Shown here piece by piece: positions 37,895 to 47,576 of a stretch of DNA of 64,000 bases. Source of the DNA: DASXUX01 sp036504595. GTDB lineage: Bacteria; Planctomycetota; SZUA-567; H5-PLA8. Both the position numbers and the translations under genes were made by a program. The number at the start of each line of letters is the position of its first letter. The first letter of the stretch is position 1. The notes beneath the pieces were generated by a model. That model saw only the letters and a program-made list of their open reading frames with translations. It did not search any database and was not told the origin of the DNA. Location of the stretch: contig DASXUX010000065.1 of assembly GCA_036504595.1 (NCBI GenBank), positions 70,778-134,777 of the forward strand, written 5' to 3'.

Positions 37895-39385
37895 ATGAAA
37901 CACATCGCCACCATTCTGATGGCTTGTGTGCTCCTCTGCGTTCAGGCTTGGGCTGCCGCTCTGCAGAAGCCCAACATTATACTCGTCATGCCCGACGACC
38001 TTGGCTATGGCGACTACGCGTGCCTGGGAAATACAATCACGCACACGCCGGCGGTGGACTCATTCAAGAAACAAAGCTTGCTCTTCACGCAATTTCACGT
38101 GAGCCCGACCTGTTCGCCCACGCGAGCCGCGCTGATGAGCGGGCGGCACGAGTTCGGGAATGGCGTCACCCACACCATTCTTGAACGCGAGCGAATGAGC
38201 CTGAAGACCTTCACTCTGCCGCAGATGCTGAAGACGGTCGGTTACACCACGGGCATCTTTGGAAAGTGGCATCTGGGCGATGAGGAAGCCTATCGTCCTG
38301 AAAGCCGCGGCTTCGACGAGGTGTACATCCACGGCGGCGGCGGCATCGGGCAGACCTATCCAGGTTCCTGCGGCGACGCACCGGGCAACACGAACATCGA
38401 CCCGGCTCTCTGGCACAACGGCAAGTGGGAGAAAACCAAGGGCTATTCCACAGACTTGTTCTTCGCCCAGGCTACAAAATGGATGGATGCCAAGCGCTCC
38501 GCCGGAACGCCGTTCTTTGCCTATATCCCGCTGAACGTCGCGCACAGGCCGCTCGTAGTGCCCAAGGCGTATTATCAACAGTTTCTCGGCAAGCCGGGCC
38601 TCGACGACGAGGTGGCCAAGTTCTTCGGCATGATCGAAAACATCGACACGAATTTCGGCCGGCTATTGCAGCAACTCGATGCCTGGAAAATCGCTGACAA
38701 CACGCTGGTCATTTACGTGGGCACCGACAACGGCGGCACGGCGGGCGTGAAGATTTTCAACGCCGGAATGCGTGGCGGCAAGGGGTCGGTCTATCAAGGC
38801 GGCACGCGTGCACCGTGTTTCTTCCGCTGGCCAGCCGGCGGCATTCCTGCCGGGGTAGAATGCGGCGCGTTGAGCGCGCACCTCGATATTTTCCCCACGC
38901 TGGCGGAAATCGCCGGCGCCACGCTCACCGATGAAGTGAAGCACCAGGTCGAAGGCCGCAGTCTCCTGCCCCTGCTGAAGAACCCCAAGGCCGAGTGGCC
39001 CGAGCGCATGCTTGTCCATCATGCGGGCCGCTGGGGGAAGGGCAACGCCGAGCAGTCGAAATTCCGCAAGTGCGCGATCCAGAATTCGCGATTCACGCTT
39101 GTGGAGAACGAGGAACTTTACGATCTGAAAGCCGACCCTGGCGAAACTAAGAACGTCATTGCCGCGCATCCGGATATCGTTGCCAGCCTGCGCGCGGCGT
39201 ACGACAAGTGGTGGCGCGAAACGCTTCCGCTCCTGGTCAACGAGAATGTCGTCGGCCCGAAGATCAATCCGATGAAGGAACTCTACTGGAGGCAGTTCGG
39301 CGGCGGACCTGACGCAAAAACGCTCCGAAAGATGAACCCGAAAGGTCACTCTGCTGAGGAACCGGCGGACGAGCCGACGAAATGA
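37895..39385 (+). CDS. Exported family S1 sulfatase (arylsulfatase A-like)
   Basis: This 496-aa protein has a signal peptide (to about residue 21), LVMPDDLGYGDYACLGN, CSPTRAALMSGRH at C73, FGKWHLGDEE, a Gly-rich loop (HGGGGIGQ), YVGTDNGGTAGV and a final helical tail with many charged residues. All normal sulfatase metal and formylglycine positions are present. GGGAAC precedes the ATG. It is 44 bp behind the preceding sulfatase and 212 bp ahead of the beta-helix gene. Confidence 0.9.
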   Translation: MKHIATILMACVLLCVQAWAAALQKPNIILVMPDDLGYGDYACLGNTITHTPAVDSFKKQSLLFTQFHVSPTCSPTRAALMSGRHEFGNGVTHTILERERMSLKTFTLPQMLKTVGYTTGIFGKWHLGDEEAYRPESRGFDEVYIHGGGGIGQTYPGSCGDAPGNTNIDPALWHNGKWEKTKGYSTDLFFAQATKWMDAKRSAGTPFFAYIPLNVAHRPLVVPKAYYQQFLGKPGLDDEVAKFFGMIENIDTNFGRLLQQLDAWKIADNTLVIYVGTDNGGTAGVKIFNAGMRGGKGSVYQGGTRAPCFFRWPAGGIPAGVECGALSAHLDIFPTLAEIAGATLTDEVKHQVEGRSLLPLLKNPKAEWPERMLVHHAGRWGKGNAEQSKFRKCAIQNSRFTLVENEELYDLKADPGETKNVIAAHPDIVASLRAAYDKWWRETLPLLVNENVVGPKINPMKELYWRQFGGGPDAKTLRKMNPKGHSAEEPADEPTK

Positions 39386-39597
39386 AAACAAACCGGAGAG
39401 CAAAAAGCCGCCAATGAAAAGGCCGCGCTGCATTCGAATGGGAAAACAACATGAAAAACCTCGTGGTTGTCGAGCTCATGAATAAGCGCCTCATTTCCGA
39501 AGCACTTGTCAGTTCTTCTCTCGGGAAATTGGATTGGACGAAATGGGCGGCAGGGCCGCCGACCGCCACAGGCACCGCCCGCGGCCCAATCGCTGCC

Positions 39598-40623
39598 ATG
39601 CGAAACAAGTTTGCCATGGTGGCGACACTCTGGTTGCTGCTTACCGCTGCTGTTCCAACGCATGCGGGCGTCTTCAACGTGCGCGATTACGGAGCGCTGG
39701 GCGATGACCAGACGGACAACACCGCCGCGTTCTCGAAATGTATCGACGCAGTTATAGCGGCCGGAGGGGGCCAGATGTATCTGCCGAACGGTCTTTATCG
39801 CGGCCGGATTACGATTCCCCCAGTGTCGAAGCCCCTGCCGAGCTGGATCACCGTAGAAATTGTTGGTGAGAGCGAACCAGCACCGGTGTTCGGTACCATC
39901 GGTAATTTTCCTCTGCAAAATCACGGCACCATCGTCAAGTGCCTGGCCGAATCAGGAACCGCGGTTATCTCGGCCAGCAAATCGCCTAATTCTCTCTATG
40001 GCGGATTCTCCGCAGTTTACGTGGTCATCCGCAACCTTGATGTCCGAGCCTACGACAATCCCGGCATCAGCGGCATTGACCTCTACTTCGCGATGCAATG
40101 CCGCATAGAGAATGTGTTCATCAACACCGGTGTTTACAGCGTGCAAGCCGCCAAACCGACCCACGGAACCAGCGGACTGATCACTCCCACGAACAATAAC
40201 GCCGCATTGACCATTCTGCGCAACGTGATCGTGACCGGTTATCACACCGGCATCCTTGTCAATGAGCACACCGACGGGGACAACATCAATTTGGCCTGCA
40301 ACTTTAACGGACTGGAATTCGCGACCGCTCATCATGCCTCGCGCTTTGGCCGGGTGGGTGCGCAGCGTTGCACTCACAACATCGCGGTGTCGGGCCGGCA
40401 CGGTTTTTCCATCGAACAACTGGATATCGAGATTGCCGGACCGCGGCAGACGAATAGCAACAATGAATGGCAGGCCACCGAATACAACATTGACGACCCA
40501 AAGAATTTCGGCACTGGCGATGTCAACTACTGGGTTGTTGAAGGTAACGTGGGCGCGGTCGAGAAGTTCATCATAAATGGCGGCTCGGGCATTCGCGCGC
40601 GGCGGATCGGCTCGGCCCGCTGA
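39598..40623 (+). CDS. Exported pectate-lyase-superfamily beta-helix protein
   Basis: From ATG 39598 the product (341 aa) starts with a signal peptide (MRNKFAMVATLWLLLTAAVPTHA). FNVRDYGALGDDQTDNTAAF follows, the hallmark opening of pectate lyase 3 / GH28-like beta-helices, and then repeated short strands (VVIRNLDVRAYDNPG, LTILRNVIVTGYHTGI). An in-frame ATG at 39451 with GGGAAA upstream would add 49 residues and bury the signal peptide. It could be a lyase, hydrolase or depolymerase; catalytic residues cannot be fixed. The gene lies within the sulfatase cluster. Confidence 0.75.
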   Translation: MRNKFAMVATLWLLLTAAVPTHAGVFNVRDYGALGDDQTDNTAAFSKCIDAVIAAGGGQMYLPNGLYRGRITIPPVSKPLPSWITVEIVGESEPAPVFGTIGNFPLQNHGTIVKCLAESGTAVISASKSPNSLYGGFSAVYVVIRNLDVRAYDNPGISGIDLYFAMQCRIENVFINTGVYSVQAAKPTHGTSGLITPTNNNAALTILRNVIVTGYHTGILVNEHTDGDNINLACNFNGLEFATAHHASRFGRVGAQRCTHNIAVSGRHGFSIEQLDIEIAGPRQTNSNNEWQATEYNIDDPKNFGTGDVNYWVVEGNVGAVEKFIINGGSGIRARRIGSAR

Positions 40624-40692
40624 AAGAAACCATCGCACGTTGTCATGGATACAACTCGCACATCCAATTAATCCCCGGTGGGAAGAAGCACC

Positions 40693-41349
40693 ATGAACGA
40701 CATTAAAAGAACGGCGCTCTCTTTGACCAATGCACTCGCACTGCTTGCTTCCTTTGCCGTGCTGCAAGCGGCCGAAAACAACGAGGCATCCGACCTCGCT
40801 CAACTCGTGGCGGAAACCCACACCAGCTCGCTCAACCTGCGCCAAGAAACTCTGCGCAAGACCATCGCCAAAGACACTGCCTGGCCCCAGGGCGTCTGGG
40901 GCGAAAATCTGTGGTGCCTCTCCGCACTGTATCTGAACGAAAAAACGGACGATGCCAACGCACGTTTGCTCAAGCAGGCAAAGGATTATATTGCGTCGAA
41001 CCCGACCCTGGCGGCGCGCACGTCGCCGGAAGCGCCGGGGAACTTGCCGTGGACGTTCTTTTCCGTTACCGACTACGTGCGGACGCTCTGCCTCTTCCAT
41101 TCGAAAAGCCCGCATTTTCCGGGGCGTCTGAAGCCGGAAACGGAAGCGGCAATGAAGGAGGCGCTCTGGCTTTGGGTCCGCAGCGAAAGCCGGCTCGCTG
41201 ACATCGGCCAGAACGATCTTCTTTTGCTGCTGGGCACGGAAAACCATGACCTGAACCGGCGGCCGGCGTATTACCCGGCAGAATCGTGCGTGCGGGATGC
41301 TCTTCATTGGCCCGGTGCAACGGCAATTGGATTTCTCAAAGTAAGCTAA
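40693..41349 (+). CDS. Truncated secreted protein (N-terminal fragment)
   Basis: This 218-aa product begins at ATG 40693 (GGGAAGAAG upstream) with a signal peptide (to about residue 27). Helical segments follow, ending in LLLLLGTENHDLNRRPAYY. From about 41275 the frame runs into PAESCVRDALHWPGA and then stops, without similarity to what precedes it. Relatives that I recall from planctomycetes continue for several hundred residues after the ENHDL segment. It is therefore probably a 3'-truncated gene; its function is unknown. Confidence 0.5.
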   Translation: MNDIKRTALSLTNALALLASFAVLQAAENNEASDLAQLVAETHTSSLNLRQETLRKTIAKDTAWPQGVWGENLWCLSALYLNEKTDDANARLLKQAKDYIASNPTLAARTSPEAPGNLPWTFFSVTDYVRTLCLFHSKSPHFPGRLKPETEAAMKEALWLWVRSESRLADIGQNDLLLLLGTENHDLNRRPAYYPAESCVRDALHWPGATAIGFLKVS

Positions 41350-41385
41350 ACAGAGCGGTCAACGACCGAAAAGCTGGAGATCCTC

Positions 41386-43320
41386 ATGAAACACAAACTC
41401 CCATTCATCACCGTCCTGCTGCTGGTGCCACTGTTGCTCGCATTGCCGTTCGCGCTGCGCGCGGCAGAGACGCAGAAGCCCAACATTATTTATTTCATGA
41501 TCGACGAACTCGGCTATTTCGAGCCGTCGTATATGGGCAACCCGAACATCCAGACACCCAACGTCGATAAGATGGCGATGGCGGGCATTCGCTTCAAGAA
41601 TCTCTTCGCAGGTTCGGCTGTGTGCGCGCCGACGCGATGCTGCTTTCTGACGGGCAAGCACAGCGGCCACACATCGGTGCGTTCCAATGGGGGCGGCACG
41701 CCGATGCGGGCCAATGATGTGACGATTGCGCAGATCCTGAAGCCGCTGGGTTACGCTACGGGCGGCTACGGCAAGTGGGGTTGCGGCGGACGCGACTCGA
41801 CCGGCGTGCCGGAGAAGCATGGGTTCGATGAGTTTCTCGGCTACTACGATCAGGTTCACGCGCACACGTATTATCCGCCGTACCTCGTCCGTAATAGCGA
41901 AGAGGTGCAGCTGGACGGCAACAAGGGTGGAGACAATGGGAAGACCTACTCGCAATACGTCATCCACAACGCGGCGATGAAGTTTATCCGCGAGAACAGC
42001 AATCGTCCATTTTTTGCCTATCTGCCCTACACACCGCCGCACGGTGATTTCAGCATTCCCGACGATGATCCGGCATGGGCGATCTACAAGGACAAGCCGT
42101 GGCCGGAAGCGGCGCGGCGCTACGCGGCGATGGTCACGATGATCGATCGCGGAGTCGGCGAAATTCTCGCGCTGCTCAACGAATTGGGCATCGAGAAAAA
42201 CACGCTGATCTTTTTCAGCGGAGACAACGGCGGCGCGGATTATTTCAAGTCGAAGGAATTTCCACGCGGCGTCCACGGTGCTAACAAGGACCCCAAGACC
42301 GGTGTGGAGTATCGCGGAAAGAAGGGTGATCTTTACGAAGGTGGGCTGCGTATTCCATTCGTCGCGTACTGGCCGGGAAAGATCGAGCCCGGGCGCACGA
42401 GCACCCATCTCGGATACTTCCCCGACATCCTGCCGACGATTGCCGAGGTCACCGGCGCGACCGCTCCGCCGGACATCGACGGTATCTCAATTGTGCCCGA
42501 GTTGATCGGAGAAACGGCTGCGGGGCACGCGCAGAAGCAGCACGACTATCTCTACTGGGAAATCGGCGGCTGGACCGCGATCCGGCAGGGCGACTGGCGC
42601 GCGGTGCAGCCCGCTAGAAAGGCGCCGTGGGAACTCTACGATTTGTCGCAGGATCCCAGCGAATCGAAGAATCTCGCCGCAGGCCAGCCCGACGTTCTCG
42701 CGAAGCTCGCGGCGCTCGCACAGAAGGCGCACGAGCCGGCTGTCGAGGGAACGTTCTCGCGGACGGACCGACACGAACGCGATCGCCGCGCGAAGTTCGG
42801 CAGGGAGGACGAATCGGACGCTCAAGCCCGTCCTTCCGGTGTGCGGAAGAAGAGCGCAGAGATTGCAGGCTCCATGCCCACGGAGGGATTGTTGCCGAAT
42901 AAGGACTGGAAGATCGTCCGGTTCAGCAGCGAGAACGCGGCCAATCAGAAGTTTGCGCGCAACTCCATCGACGGCGACCCTTCGACGATCTGGCATACGA
43001 AGTTCAGTGGTGGCGTCGCCCTACCGCCGCACGAACTGGTCATTGATCTGGGCGCGGAACACACCATCCGAGGCTTCGTTTATCTTGGCCGTCAGGACGG
43101 GGGCTGGAACGGCGCTGTCAGGGACATCGAATTCTGTGTGAGTTCCTCGGCCGATAAGTTCGGCGATCCCGTCGCGAAAGCCACGCTTGCCAAAACCAGG
43201 GAAGCGCAGCCGGTCAAATGCCCGGAAACGAAGGGCCGTTATGTCCTTCTCCGCATGCGCTCCGAACAAGAGGGCCACGAATTCGCCTCCATCGCTGAAC
43301 TGGGTGTCATGGGCGATTGA
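41386..43320 (+). CDS. Exported family S1 sulfatase with C-terminal F5/8C domain
   Basis: This 644-aa protein has a signal peptide (to about residue 26), YFMIDELGYFEPSYMGN, CAPTRCCFLTGKH at C80, YGKWGCGGRDS and FSGDNGGADYFKSKEF, a complete S1 sulfatase core. Note that IDEL replaces the usual ADDL in the first metal strand. After a charged linker (about 450-500) a discoidin (F5/8C) domain follows, about 510-644 (NSIDGDPSTIWHTKFSG, ELVIDLGAEHTIRGF), likely to hold the enzyme on its polysaccharide. GGAG precedes the ATG. It is followed 51 bp later by an esterase. Confidence 0.9.
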   Translation: MKHKLPFITVLLLVPLLLALPFALRAAETQKPNIIYFMIDELGYFEPSYMGNPNIQTPNVDKMAMAGIRFKNLFAGSAVCAPTRCCFLTGKHSGHTSVRSNGGGTPMRANDVTIAQILKPLGYATGGYGKWGCGGRDSTGVPEKHGFDEFLGYYDQVHAHTYYPPYLVRNSEEVQLDGNKGGDNGKTYSQYVIHNAAMKFIRENSNRPFFAYLPYTPPHGDFSIPDDDPAWAIYKDKPWPEAARRYAAMVTMIDRGVGEILALLNELGIEKNTLIFFSGDNGGADYFKSKEFPRGVHGANKDPKTGVEYRGKKGDLYEGGLRIPFVAYWPGKIEPGRTSTHLGYFPDILPTIAEVTGATAPPDIDGISIVPELIGETAAGHAQKQHDYLYWEIGGWTAIRQGDWRAVQPARKAPWELYDLSQDPSESKNLAAGQPDVLAKLAALAQKAHEPAVEGTFSRTDRHERDRRAKFGREDESDAQARPSGVRKKSAEIAGSMPTEGLLPNKDWKIVRFSSENAANQKFARNSIDGDPSTIWHTKFSGGVALPPHELVIDLGAEHTIRGFVYLGRQDGGWNGAVRDIEFCVSSSADKFGDPVAKATLAKTREAQPVKCPETKGRYVLLRMRSEQEGHEFASIAELGVMGD

Positions 43321-43371
43321 TTCGCGCACTTGGAGAGTTCCGTGAAGCAAAGCGAAAGGATCAACCAAACC

Positions 43372-44274
43372 ATGAAGCACGCTATTCTACTCAACGCGTT
43401 GCTGCTGATCGCGATGCCGGCCTTGTCCTTTGCGGGCGAAAAGTCCGCCAGAGAGGCGTCTGACAAAACGCCTCCCGGCAAGGAGTACATCTACAAGACA
43501 TCCGCCGGCAAGCCGCGCAAGATGGAAATCTACTTCCCGCCGAACCATGACCCCGCCAAGTCGAAAGTGCCGGGGCTGATTCTGTTTCACGGCGGCGGCT
43601 GGAGCGGCGGCACGCTCGATCAGTTCCGCGCCGCCTGCGCCTACTTCGCCGGCCGCGGGCTGGTCTGCGCGACGGCAGAGTATCAGATGATTGGCCGCAG
43701 TGAGATGCCCCAGGGCGAGTCGCACAAGCGTGTCTGCGTCACCGACGCGAAAAGCGCCATCCGCTGGTTCAAGCAGCACGCGGGCGAACTCGGCATGGAT
43801 CCCGCTCGCATCATTACCGGCGGCGGCAGCGCGGGCGGCCACATTAGCGCTCTCGCTACCCTGAACCCCGGTCTCAACGATCCTGCCGACCCGAAGGATA
43901 TCGATACCATCGTCGTCGCCTACCTCTGGTTTAACCCCGCCTTTTCCCCAGACGATAACAAGGATCCCGAGATCGATGTTCTTTCCCACCTGAAAGCCGA
44001 GCTACCGCCCGCCATCGTCTTCTTCGGCGATCAGGACACATGGAAGAAAGGCTGGGAAGTCGCCTACGCGAAATGGGAATCCCTCGGCGTCAAAACCATC
44101 GATCTCCAAATCGCTCCCGGCCAGACACACAGCTTCTTCAATAAAGAGCCGTGGCGCACCGTCACCCTTATCGCCGCAGACAAATTCCTCGTGAAGCGCG
44201 GCCTGCTCATCGGCGAGCCGACCCTCAAAGCCCCGGGCACGGGAGAAAAGCTCGTTCCCGCTCCGCAAAACTAG
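43372..44274 (+). CDS. Exported alpha/beta hydrolase (carbohydrate-esterase-like)
   Basis: This 300-aa protein begins at ATG 43372 (AAAGGA upstream) with a signal peptide (MKHAILLNALLLIAMPALSFA). HGGGW (73-77) forms the oxyanion hole. The nucleophile is S153 in GGGSAGG, the acid is probably in FFGDQDTW and the His in GQTHSFF, all in normal order for BD-FAE/acetyl-xylan-esterase-like members of the fold. It would remove acetyl or feruloyl-type esters from the glycan before hydrolysis. Longer in-frame TTG/GTG starts upstream are unlikely. Its stop is 6 bp from the next sulfatase-like frame, so co-transcription is likely. Confidence 0.82.
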   Translation: MKHAILLNALLLIAMPALSFAGEKSAREASDKTPPGKEYIYKTSAGKPRKMEIYFPPNHDPAKSKVPGLILFHGGGWSGGTLDQFRAACAYFAGRGLVCATAEYQMIGRSEMPQGESHKRVCVTDAKSAIRWFKQHAGELGMDPARIITGGGSAGGHISALATLNPGLNDPADPKDIDTIVVAYLWFNPAFSPDDNKDPEIDVLSHLKAELPPAIVFFGDQDTWKKGWEVAYAKWESLGVKTIDLQIAPGQTHSFFNKEPWRTVTLIAADKFLVKRGLLIGEPTLKAPGTGEKLVPAPQN

Positions 44275-44280
44275 AAGAAA

Positions 44281-45154
44281 ATGAAACTAAGTCTCACCAT
44301 CCTGACGAGTTGTCTGCTGCTCTGTGCCCAGGCTTTTGCAGTCGCAGCGGAGAAGCCGAACGTTTTGCTTATTATAGCGGATGATTTGCGTCTCCAGTTG
44401 TCCTGTTATGGCGACAAGCACATTCACACCCCGAACATCGATGCGCTGGCCGCGTCCGGGACGCTGTTCCGCACCGCCTACATCGCGCAGTCGTCGTGCA
44501 GTCCCTCGCGGGCCTCGATTTACACGGGACTGTTTCCCCATACCCACGGGCACCTCGGACTGGCGAAACCGCAGAATCCCCCGCTACGGGAGGAATACCG
44601 CAACCAGACACTGCCGGTACTCATGAAGGCCGCCGGCTATCGCACCGCGATCATTGGCAAGCTGCATGTAAATCCCAAAAGCGTTTTCCCGTTCGACCTC
44701 AATCTCAACGCCAAGGTCGGTCCGGCCGGCGCGCGCGAGGTCAGCGCCATGGCGGAAGCGGCCGGCCAGTTACGAAGCTGGACTGCGCGAACCGTTCCTC
44801 CCCCGTTGGAAGGGCGTGACGAAGCCGGGCCTCGTCAGCGAGGCCTCCGTCTCCTCGGTTGACATTCTGCCGACCATTCTTGATGCGGCCGGGGTGTTGA
44901 TCCCCTCGCACGTTCAGGGACGCTCGCTGCGTGACGTCGGGGCCGGCAACAACACCGGTTGGCGCACCACGCTTGCGGGTGAGTTCCATCAGCATGGTGA
45001 ACGCCCGTTCTTTCCCAGGCGGGCGCTTCGCGACTCGCGCTACAAGATCATTCACAACTTGCTCGCCGGGAAACTCAAAATCAACGTCGGCATCGATGGC
45101 GATACCGCTGGTGAGGTCGTCCAAACGCCGGCCTATCAGGACGCGCCGATCCGC
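44281..45154 (+). pseudogene. Broken family S1 sulfatase (sulfoglucosamine-sulfatase-like)
   Basis: The first 160 or so residues are intact: signal peptide, LLIIADDLRLQLSCYGD, CSPSR at C73, and IIGKLHVNPKS. Around 44755-44790 the sequence jumps and changes frame; the new frame reads EPFLPRWKGVTKPGLVSE and SVDILPTILDAAGV, the late part of a sulfatase, and runs to QDAPIR near 45154, where similarity ends again. About 150 central residues with half of the active site, and the C-terminus, are missing. It cannot make an active enzyme. Confidence 0.75.
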
Positions 45155-45335
45155 ATTACAACCACTCCCACCGAACCGCGTTCCCCGGTGCGTTGCGAAC
45201 AGGGTGACCATGCTTTGCTCCCGCATCGAAGTTGGGGTGGGTTTAGGCACGTGTCGCAAAACCGGATCACTTCGCCGCTTTGTCGGACATGTCGAAGTAT
45301 AAGTGGTCGATGGGTGCTGCAGCGGCTGCTTGATC

Positions 45336-45533
45336 ATGTCGGCAGGGGATGCGAAGAGCGGGGTTATTCGACGAATCGCGCTGGTTGTTCTGACGCTTCT
45401 GTATGCGATCCTGTTGCCTTCCTCGCCCGCGAACGCTATCAGGGACAAGGAGAACCAGGGGCGCTGGACAAGTGGTCCCATCGCGACCCGCCAGAACTGG
45501 GGCGACTTGGCGGCACAACCGTACCGCCATTGA
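45336..45533 (+). CDS. Short signal-peptide-bearing fragment (unrecognised)
   Basis: A 65-codon frame from ATG 45336 has a clear hydrophobic export signal (IALVVLTLLYAILLPSSPANA) followed by IRDKENQGRWTSGP, then stops. It looks like the first part of a secreted protein cut short. No family is recognised. The rest of 45155-45599 holds nothing supportable. Confidence 0.3.
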   Translation: MSAGDAKSGVIRRIALVVLTLLYAILLPSSPANAIRDKENQGRWTSGPIATRQNWGDLAAQPYRH

Positions 45534-45599
45534 AAGAAGAAGAGAGCCGGTTTTCACGACGCGACTCGAAACTTGGCAGGATTAAGGAAAGACGCGACC

Positions 45600-47576
45600 A
45601 TGAACCGCACAACAATCAAGAGATTAAGCTGGGTGCTTGCTGCGACAACCATCTGGGTCGTGACTGCGGCCGCGACCGACAAACCACTGCCTGCTCCGCC
45701 GGACCTGACGCAGGGCGGCAAGCGGGACAACAAACATGATTGGTTGCTGGGACCGACCGGGGCCCGAGGCTGGATCTTCTTCCGGCACGAGGATCAGACG
45801 GCTGCGTCCCGACAGATCCTGATTACCGCCGTTGAAAAAGGTTCGCCGGCTGAGGGACTTCTGCAGGCCAACGACGTGATCTTGGGCGTGAACGGAAAAC
45901 AGTTTGTCAACGACGCTCGCAAGAACCTCGGTCACGCCATTGCGGCAGCCGAGGAGAAGGACGGCGTGTTGGCGCTGATTCGCTGGCGTGAGGGGCAGAG
46001 CACAAACGTGGAGCTGAAGCTGCCGGTGCTCGGCGCCTACAGCGACACCGCGCCTTACAACTGCGCCAAGTCGAAAAATATCTTTGAGCAAGGCTGTCAG
46101 CTTATTGCGAAAAAGGGCCTGAAAGACGCCGACATTCCCATAGACCTCAACGCGCTGGCGCTGCTGGCCAGCGGCAAAGAGGAGTACCGTCCCATGCTGG
46201 CCGCCTATGCCAAAAAGGTGGCCGCATCGCTCAAGCCAAGCGTATGGAACTGGTACTACGCGTACGGGAACCTGTTCCTGGCCGAGTATGTCCTGGCCAC
46301 CGGTGACCAGACCGTCCTGCCAGAACTCAAACGCGTCGCAGTGGAAGCGGCCAAAGCCCAGTGCATGAACGGGATGTGGGGACATGCCGCAGCCCTGCCC
46401 GACGGCCATTCGGAAGGCTATGGCGGCATGAACCAGATCGGGTTGCCATTGACCCTCTCGCTGGTGCTGGCCCGCAAAGCGGGCGTGAACGATCCGGCCG
46501 TCGACCGGGCGATCGAAAGGTACCTTCGAGTGGCGCGCTGGTTTGTCAACAAGGGAGCGATTCCCTATGGCGATCATGCGCCCTGGCAGACACACGATGA
46601 TAACGGCAAGTGCTCCTGTGCGGCGGTGCTGTTCGACTTGCTGGACGATCGAGAGGCGACGTCGTTCTTCTCCCGGATGGCCACGGCGGCCTACGACGAG
46701 CGGGAATATGGGCACTGCGGCTGTTTCTGGAATTATCTTTGGGCGCTTCCCGGCGCATCCCGCTGCGGTCCATTGGCCACGGGCGCATACCTGAAGGAGC
46801 AAAGCTGGTATTACGACCTGGCCCGCAACTGGCGAGGCGGCTTCGTATACCAAGAGGTCGAGGAAGGTGACGAAAACAAAAACTATAATGCATGGGATTT
46901 GACCGGCGGCTATCTCTTGTCCTTCGGGCTGCCGCTCAAGAGTCTGTATGTGATTGGCAAGAATCCATCTGCACCGCCGCCGCTGAAGCGTGAGGAAGTC
47001 ACGGAAGTCATTGCCGCCGGGCGCGACTTCTTTCCGGTGAGCGGAAAGAACGGGTACGATTCGCGCGAGACCGGCCAGTTGTTGGCCGGGTTGGCAAGTT
47101 GGTCTCCGGCAGTGCGCCTGCGGTCGGCCCGAGCACTCGGCCGGCGCGAGGGAGATTTTGTGCCGGCACTGCTGAAGTCAGTGGCCGGTTCCGACCGCAA
47201 CGCCCGTTACGGCGCCTGTGAGGCGCTCGGTTGTTTGGGGCCGCGGGCCGACGCGGCCGCGCCGCAGTTGCGCGCACTGCTCAACGATCCGGATCCGTGG
47301 CTGCAATGCATGGCGTGCAATGCTATTGCGCATCTCAGCTCGGAGGTCCGCAAGGGCAGCGCCAACGACCTGCTGACGATGGCGGTGCGCGGGAATCCGG
47401 ACGATTCGCGGGGGATGGCCAACCGCGCGGTTGCCGCCGCGCTCTTTGACCTTTTGGCGATGGCAGTATTGGCACCGGCGCATCCCCCGCTCATATCTAT
47501 AGTGCCGCAGGAGTGTACACAGTTACGCTGTCCGTCTGGGATGGAACGACCAGCACGACCGAGCAGATGGAGTTAG
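45600..47576 (+). CDS. Exported PDZ / DUF6288-like / HEAT-repeat protein, 3'-truncated
   Basis: ATG 45600 (AAGGAAAG upstream) gives a signal peptide, the LLGPTGARGW phrase, and a PDZ domain at about 65-150 (ILITAVEKGSPAEGLLQANDVILGVNG). A long helical toroid-like part follows, about 165-480, with GMWGHAAALPDGHSEGYGGMNQIG and HCGCFWNYLW, as in DUF6288 proteins of planctomycetes. HEAT-like repeats lie at about 510-610 (PAVRLRSARALGRREGDF). From about 47445-47460 the frame leaves the homologous region and reads through another gene out of frame to the stop. Function unknown; exported and possibly glycan-linked. Confidence 0.7.
   Translation: MNRTTIKRLSWVLAATTIWVVTAAATDKPLPAPPDLTQGGKRDNKHDWLLGPTGARGWIFFRHEDQTAASRQILITAVEKGSPAEGLLQANDVILGVNGKQFVNDARKNLGHAIAAAEEKDGVLALIRWREGQSTNVELKLPVLGAYSDTAPYNCAKSKNIFEQGCQLIAKKGLKDADIPIDLNALALLASGKEEYRPMLAAYAKKVAASLKPSVWNWYYAYGNLFLAEYVLATGDQTVLPELKRVAVEAAKAQCMNGMWGHAAALPDGHSEGYGGMNQIGLPLTLSLVLARKAGVNDPAVDRAIERYLRVARWFVNKGAIPYGDHAPWQTHDDNGKCSCAAVLFDLLDDREATSFFSRMATAAYDEREYGHCGCFWNYLWALPGASRCGPLATGAYLKEQSWYYDLARNWRGGFVYQEVEEGDENKNYNAWDLTGGYLLSFGLPLKSLYVIGKNPSAPPPLKREEVTEVIAAGRDFFPVSGKNGYDSRETGQLLAGLASWSPAVRLRSARALGRREGDFVPALLKSVAGSDRNARYGACEALGCLGPRADAAAPQLRALLNDPDPWLQCMACNAIAHLSSEVRKGSANDLLTMAVRGNPDDSRGMANRAVAAALFDLLAMAVLAPAHPPLISIVPQECTQLRCPSGMERPARPSRWS

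Noticed and set aside
39451..39597. N-terminal 49-residue extension of the beta-helix protein
   Set aside because: It would bury a clear signal peptide that starts at ATG 39598; kept only as an alternative start.
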